This document shows positions 6,219-8,582 of a stretch of 8,582 bases of DNA, piece by piece. The position numbers and the translations under genes were made by a program. This DNA is from Sphingomonadaceae bacterium (GTDB lineage Bacteria; Pseudomonadota; Alphaproteobacteria; Sphingomonadales; Sphingomonadaceae). The notes under the pieces are model-generated. The model did not search any database, was not told where the DNA came from, and saw only the letters and a program-made list of their open reading frames with translations. Numbering within the stretch: position 1 is the first letter of the stretch; the number at the start of each line of letters is the position of its first letter. The DNA lies in the NCBI GenBank assembly GCA_020446665.1, contig JAGREF010000019.1, forward strand, positions 1 through 8,582. The letters are read 5' to 3'.

Positions 6219-7267
6219 TGCGCTGGTTTGCTGCGCTCGCCCTTGGCCTGTCGGCGCTGATGGCTGTGCCTGCCCAGGCGGCAGATGGTCCGCTGATCAT
6301 CGCCCATCGCGGGGCCAGTGGGGAGCGGCCCGAACACACTTTGGCCGCTTATGAGCTGGCGATTGATCAGGGTGCGGACTTTATCGAACCCGATCTGGTG
6401 CTGACCAGGGATGGCGTGCTGATCGCGCGGCATGAGAATGAGATTTCCGGTACCACCGATGTGGCCAGCCGCCCTGAATTTTCCGACCGGATGACCACCA
6501 GGGTGATCGACGGGCAGGAAATGACCGGCTGGTTCACGGAAGATTTCACGCTGGCAGAGCTCAAGACCTTGCGTGCCAAAGAGCGTCTGCCGATTCTGCG
6601 GTTTGAAAACGCTGCCTATGATGGACAATTCGAAGTGCCGACGCTGGCGGAAATCCTCGCGCTGGTGAAGCGCAAGGAAGCGGAAACCGGGCGGCGCATC
6701 GGGCTCTATCCGGAGATGAAGCATCCAGCCTATTTCGAGGCGGCGCTGGGTCTGGACATGGTCGATTTGCTGGTCGAGCAATTGCACGCAGCAGGCTATG
6801 ACAAGGCGAGCGACCCGGTCTTTATCCAGTGTTTTGAAGTCAAGCCGCTGCTGCGCGCCAATTTGCGCACTGATTTGCGGCTGGTCCAACTGATCGCGGC
6901 GGAGGGCGGCCCGGTGGATATAGAGGACTCCTCCTACGCGCTGCTCGCCAGCCCTTATGGCCTTGCGCAGATCGCGAAATATGCGGATGGGATCGGGCCG
7001 GATATGCGGCTGGTGCTGCAGGTCGATGGCTCTCCCACCGCGCTGGTTGGCAATGCGCATGATGCCGGGCTGGTGGTCCATGCATGGACGCTCCGCCGCG
7101 AAAACGGCTTCATGCCCAAGCCCCTGCGCACCAACGACAATCCGCGCGGCGTTGGCGCTTTGCCGGTGTTAATGGGGCTGTTGGTCAATGGGGGCGTGGA
7201 CGGTATCTTTACCGATCACCCCGGCGCCGCTGTGATGCTCCGCGAAAGCGGGAACTACGAGCCTTAG
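6215..7267 (+). CDS. Periplasmic glycerophosphodiester phosphodiesterase (GlpQ-like)
   Basis: Hydrolyses glycerophosphodiesters, the deacylation products of phospholipids, to sn-glycerol-3-phosphate and an alcohol. The 350-residue product starts with a signal peptide (about 1-22, A-Q-A before the likely cut), so it acts in the periplasm. Catalytic and metal residues of the GDPD TIM barrel are visible: His31-Arg32 in IIAHRGASG, Glu58 and Asp60 in FIEPDL, His73 in ARHEN and Glu167 with Lys169 in LYPEMK. The segments QCFEVK, YADGIGPD, LVVHAWTLR and GIFTDHPG follow the order in E. coli GlpQ. ATG 6215 overlaps the ArsC-like stop (ATGA); ATG 6218 is an equally possible start, with AGGTG at 6205-6209. 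The overlap suggests translational coupling. No glpT or ugp transporter is in the window. The stop lies 9 bases from the stop of convergent ubiG. Assignment secure; glpQ itself is not claimed without synteny. Confidence 0.95.
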   Translation: MMRWFAALALGLSALMAVPAQAADGPLIIAHRGASGERPEHTLAAYELAIDQGADFIEPDLVLTRDGVLIARHENEISGTTDVASRPEFSDRMTTRVIDGQEMTGWFTEDFTLAELKTLRAKERLPILRFENAAYDGQFEVPTLAEILALVKRKEAETGRRIGLYPEMKHPAYFEAALGLDMVDLLVEQLHAAGYDKASDPVFIQCFEVKPLLRANLRTDLRLVQLIAAEGGPVDIEDSSYALLASPYGLAQIAKYADGIGPDMRLVLQVDGSPTALVGNAHDAGLVVHAWTLRRENGFMPKPLRTNDNPRGVGALPVLMGLLVNGGVDGIFTDHPGAAVMLRESGNYEP

Positions 7268-7276
7268 GGCCTCGCT

Positions 7277-8017
7277 CTAGGCGTGCCGCACTGTCACGAT
7301 ATAGTTGAGCGACAGGTCACTCTGCGAAAGATGCAGCCCCTTGAGCGGGGAAAAGGCAATGCCAGTTGGCTCACCCATTTCCAGCCCGGCCGCGGACAAG
7401 AGATCGCCCAATTCGTCTGGCGTGATGAAATCCGCCCAGTGATGCGTTCCGCGCGGGACCATGCCGATCCGTTCTGCGGCCTCGACCATCAGCAGTTTTG
7501 ATTGCGGCGTGCGGTTGGGCGTGGACAGGATCATCAGCCCGCCCGGCGCCAGATGGGCAGCCAGCAGGCGGATGAAGGCGGGCTTGTCCGCGACATGCTC
7601 GATCACTTCCATGGAGGTCACAAGGTCGAACTGGCCCAGCCCCAGACTGCCCAGCTCACCCGCGCGGTAATCAATCGCCAGCCCGCCGGCCGCCGCATGT
7701 GCCTGTGCTGCCGCGACATTTTCCGGCGCGGCATCCACCCCGGTCACTGCAGCGCCCAGCCGTGTCAGTGGCTCGCACAGCAGCCCTGCGCCGCAACCGA
7801 CATCCAGTGCGGCCTTGCCTGCAAGCGGGCGGACCGTGCCTGTGTCCCCCGCCCAATGCTGGTCAATGGCATCCCTGATATAGCCCAGCCGGACAGGGTT
7901 GAGCTTGTGCAGCATGGCGGAGGAACCCTTGGGGTCCCACCAGTCCTTTGCCAGTGCGCCGAAGTGAGCAGCCTCTTCGGCGCGGATCGTTTCATTTGCG
8001 ACAGTTGCATTGGCCAT
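7277..8017 (-). CDS. ubiG: Ubiquinone biosynthesis O-methyltransferase UbiG
   Basis: SAM-dependent bifunctional methyltransferase that carries out both O-methylations of ubiquinone synthesis (2-polyprenyl-6-hydroxyphenol methylase and 3-demethylubiquinol O-methyltransferase), peripheral on the inner membrane. The 246-residue product has the expected order: an N-terminal helix region with [14 protein letters not shown], a segment [12 protein letters not shown] (36-47), SAM motif [11 protein letters not shown] (71-80), acidic Asp95 in [10 protein letters not shown], motif SMEVIEHV (135-142), and the UbiG-typical [11 protein letters not shown] (188-198) near the membrane-binding insertion. It ends with [12 protein letters not shown]. 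Ubiquinone use agrees with an alphaproteobacterial host. It converges with the GDPD gene and diverges from lysC, with 50 bases between starts. No clear Shine-Dalgarno is seen. UbiG is called firmly. The UbiD-family gene of the left segment should not be read as its pathway partner. Confidence 0.95.
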   Translation of the reverse strand: MANATVANETIRAEEAAHFGALAKDWWDPKGSSAMLHKLNPVRLGYIRDAIDQHWAGDTGTVRPLAGKAALDVGCGAGLLCEPLTRLGAAVTGVDAAPENVAAAQAHAAAGGLAIDYRAGELGSLGLGQFDLVTSMEVIEHVADKPAFIRLLAAHLAPGGLMILSTPNRTPQSKLLMVEAAERIGMVPRGTHHWADFITPDELGDLLSAAGLEMGEPTGIAFSPLKGLHLSQSDLSLNYIVTVRHA

Positions 8018-8056
8018 TGCGCATGGCTAGCAGCGCGCGACAACCGATTCCAGCGG

Positions 8057-8061
8057 AAGGA
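8057..8061 (+). promoter_or_regulatory. Ribosome binding site that fixes the TTG start of lysC
   Basis: AAGGA, within GGAAGGAA, ends 6 bases before TTG 8068. This spacing favours the rare TTG over GTG 8080 (18 bases away) and ATG 8083 (21 bases away), and agrees with the family N-terminus. Confidence 0.7.
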
Positions 8062-8067
8062 ACAATC

Positions 8068-8582
8068 TTGGCCCGCATAGTGATGAAATTCGGCGGCACC
8101 TCCATGGCCGGCACCGAGCGCATCCGCCGCGTCGCCAATATCGTGCGCAAGCAGCAGGCTGCAGGGCATGAAGTGGCAGTGGTGGTTTCCGCCATGGCGG
8201 GCGAGACGGACCGGCTGGTCAATTTCTGCCGTGAAGCAAACCCGCTTTACGATCCGGCTGAATATGACGTGGTCGTGGCCAGCGGTGAACAGGTCACCTC
8301 CGGCCTGCTCGCACTCACCCTGCAGGCAATGGGCTGCAAGGCGCGCAGCTGGCTGGGCTGGCAGGTGCCGATCAACACGATCGAAGCCCATGCCAAGGCA
8401 CGTATCGAGAGCATTGATGCGGAGAAAATGATCGCCGCCATGCAGGCCGGTGAAATCGCAGTGATTCCCGGATTTCAGGGGATCGGTGAAGATGGCCGGG
8501 TGACGACGCTGGGCCGTGGCGGTTCGGATACGTCAGCGGTCGCGATGGCCGCCGGGCTGAAGGCGGATCGCTGCGATATCTA
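8068..8582 (+). CDS. lysC: Aspartate kinase, 5' part (cut by the window edge)
   Basis: Phosphorylates L-aspartate with ATP, the first step toward lysine, threonine, methionine and diaminopimelate. Only the first 171 codons are in the window, less than half of the roughly 410-420 residues usual for the monofunctional enzyme, so the C-terminal ACT regulatory domains are not seen. The start is TTG 8068: AAGGA (8057-8061) lies 6 bases before it and it yields the family N-terminus [12 protein letters not shown]. In-frame GTG 8080 and ATG 8083 would remove or abut the nucleotide-binding Lys7 region and lack a suitably placed ribosome site. Other kinase motifs are [25 protein letters not shown] and [11 protein letters not shown] (149 onward), all intact. 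It diverges from ubiG across 50 bases, so its promoter may overlap the 5' end of ubiG. The frame is open to the last base, with no sign of damage. Confidence 0.96.
   Translation, partial: MARIVMKFGGTSMAGTERIRRVANIVRKQQAAGHEVAVVVSAMAGETDRLVNFCREANPLYDPAEYDVVVASGEQVTSGLLALTLQAMGCKARSWLGWQVPINTIEAHAKARIESIDAEKMIAAMQAGEIAVIPGFQGIGEDGRVTTLGRGGSDTSAVAMAAGLKADRCDI

Noticed and set aside
5963..7081. Long minus-strand reading frame (372 codons) opposite the ArsC-like and GDPD genes
   Set aside because: Shadow of two firmly identified genes.
7261..7282. Bidirectional terminator between the GDPD gene and ubiG
   Set aside because: GCCTTAG and CTAGGC can pair around a 9-base loop only with a bulge, the stem includes both stop codons, and no T-tract follows on either strand.
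1357..8017. A quinone biosynthesis cluster uniting the UbiD-family gene and ubiG
   Set aside because: They are over 4 kb apart, on opposite strands, on opposite sides of the apparent join, and no other quinone genes lie between them.
1..8582. CRISPR array, tRNA or rRNA gene, insertion sequence or phage genes
   Set aside because: No regularly spaced repeats, cloverleaf or rRNA sequence, transposase or integrase motif, or terminal inverted repeats were seen on either strand.

Overview
The window reads as two unlike bacterial segments joined near position 5000. The left segment (about 1 to 4.9 kb) has moderate GC and mixed arginine codons (CGA, CGG, CGT and CGC). Its proteins look planctomycete-like: a secreted transglutaminase-like protein, a long UbiD-type decarboxylase, a small HEAT-like protein and a membrane fatty-acid desaturase. 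The right segment (about 5.0 to 8.58 kb) is richer in GC and mostly uses CGC for arginine. It reads like an alphaproteobacterium of the Sphingomonadales (Erythrobacter-like): ruvC, a small ABM-domain protein, an ArsC/Spx-family protein, a periplasmic glycerophosphodiester phosphodiesterase, ubiG and the start of lysC. The taxonomic reading comes from remembered family resemblance and codon habits, because no search could be run.

Layout. 59-1174 (+) is the exported transglutaminase-like protein. 1357-3186 (+) is the UbiD-family decarboxylase. 3208-3594 (-) is the HEAT-like hypothetical, converging on ubiD. 3595-4033 is a divergent intergenic region with a weak promoter candidate, a 10-bp palindrome and two small hairpins before a good ribosome binding site. 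4034-5044 (+) is the desaturase. 5048-5515 ruvC, 5556-5858 ABM protein, 5868-6218 ArsC-like and 6215-7267 GDPD all lie on + and are tightly packed. 7277-8017 (-) is ubiG. 8068 to the right edge (+) is lysC, divergent from ubiG and cut by the window end.

How the genes work together. The right half is ordinary housekeeping: Holliday junction resolution, phosphodiester scavenging, ubiquinone methylation and entry to the aspartate-family amino acids. Only the arsC-like/GDPD pair shows clear translational coupling. In the left half the genes do not form an obvious pathway. UbiD (left) and UbiG (right) can both act in quinone synthesis, but they lie on opposite sides of the apparent junction and should not be read as a cluster. 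I found no convincing new biological system. The most important observation is the likely chimeric join inside or just after the desaturase gene, which should be resolved before any biology is drawn from the neighbourhood.
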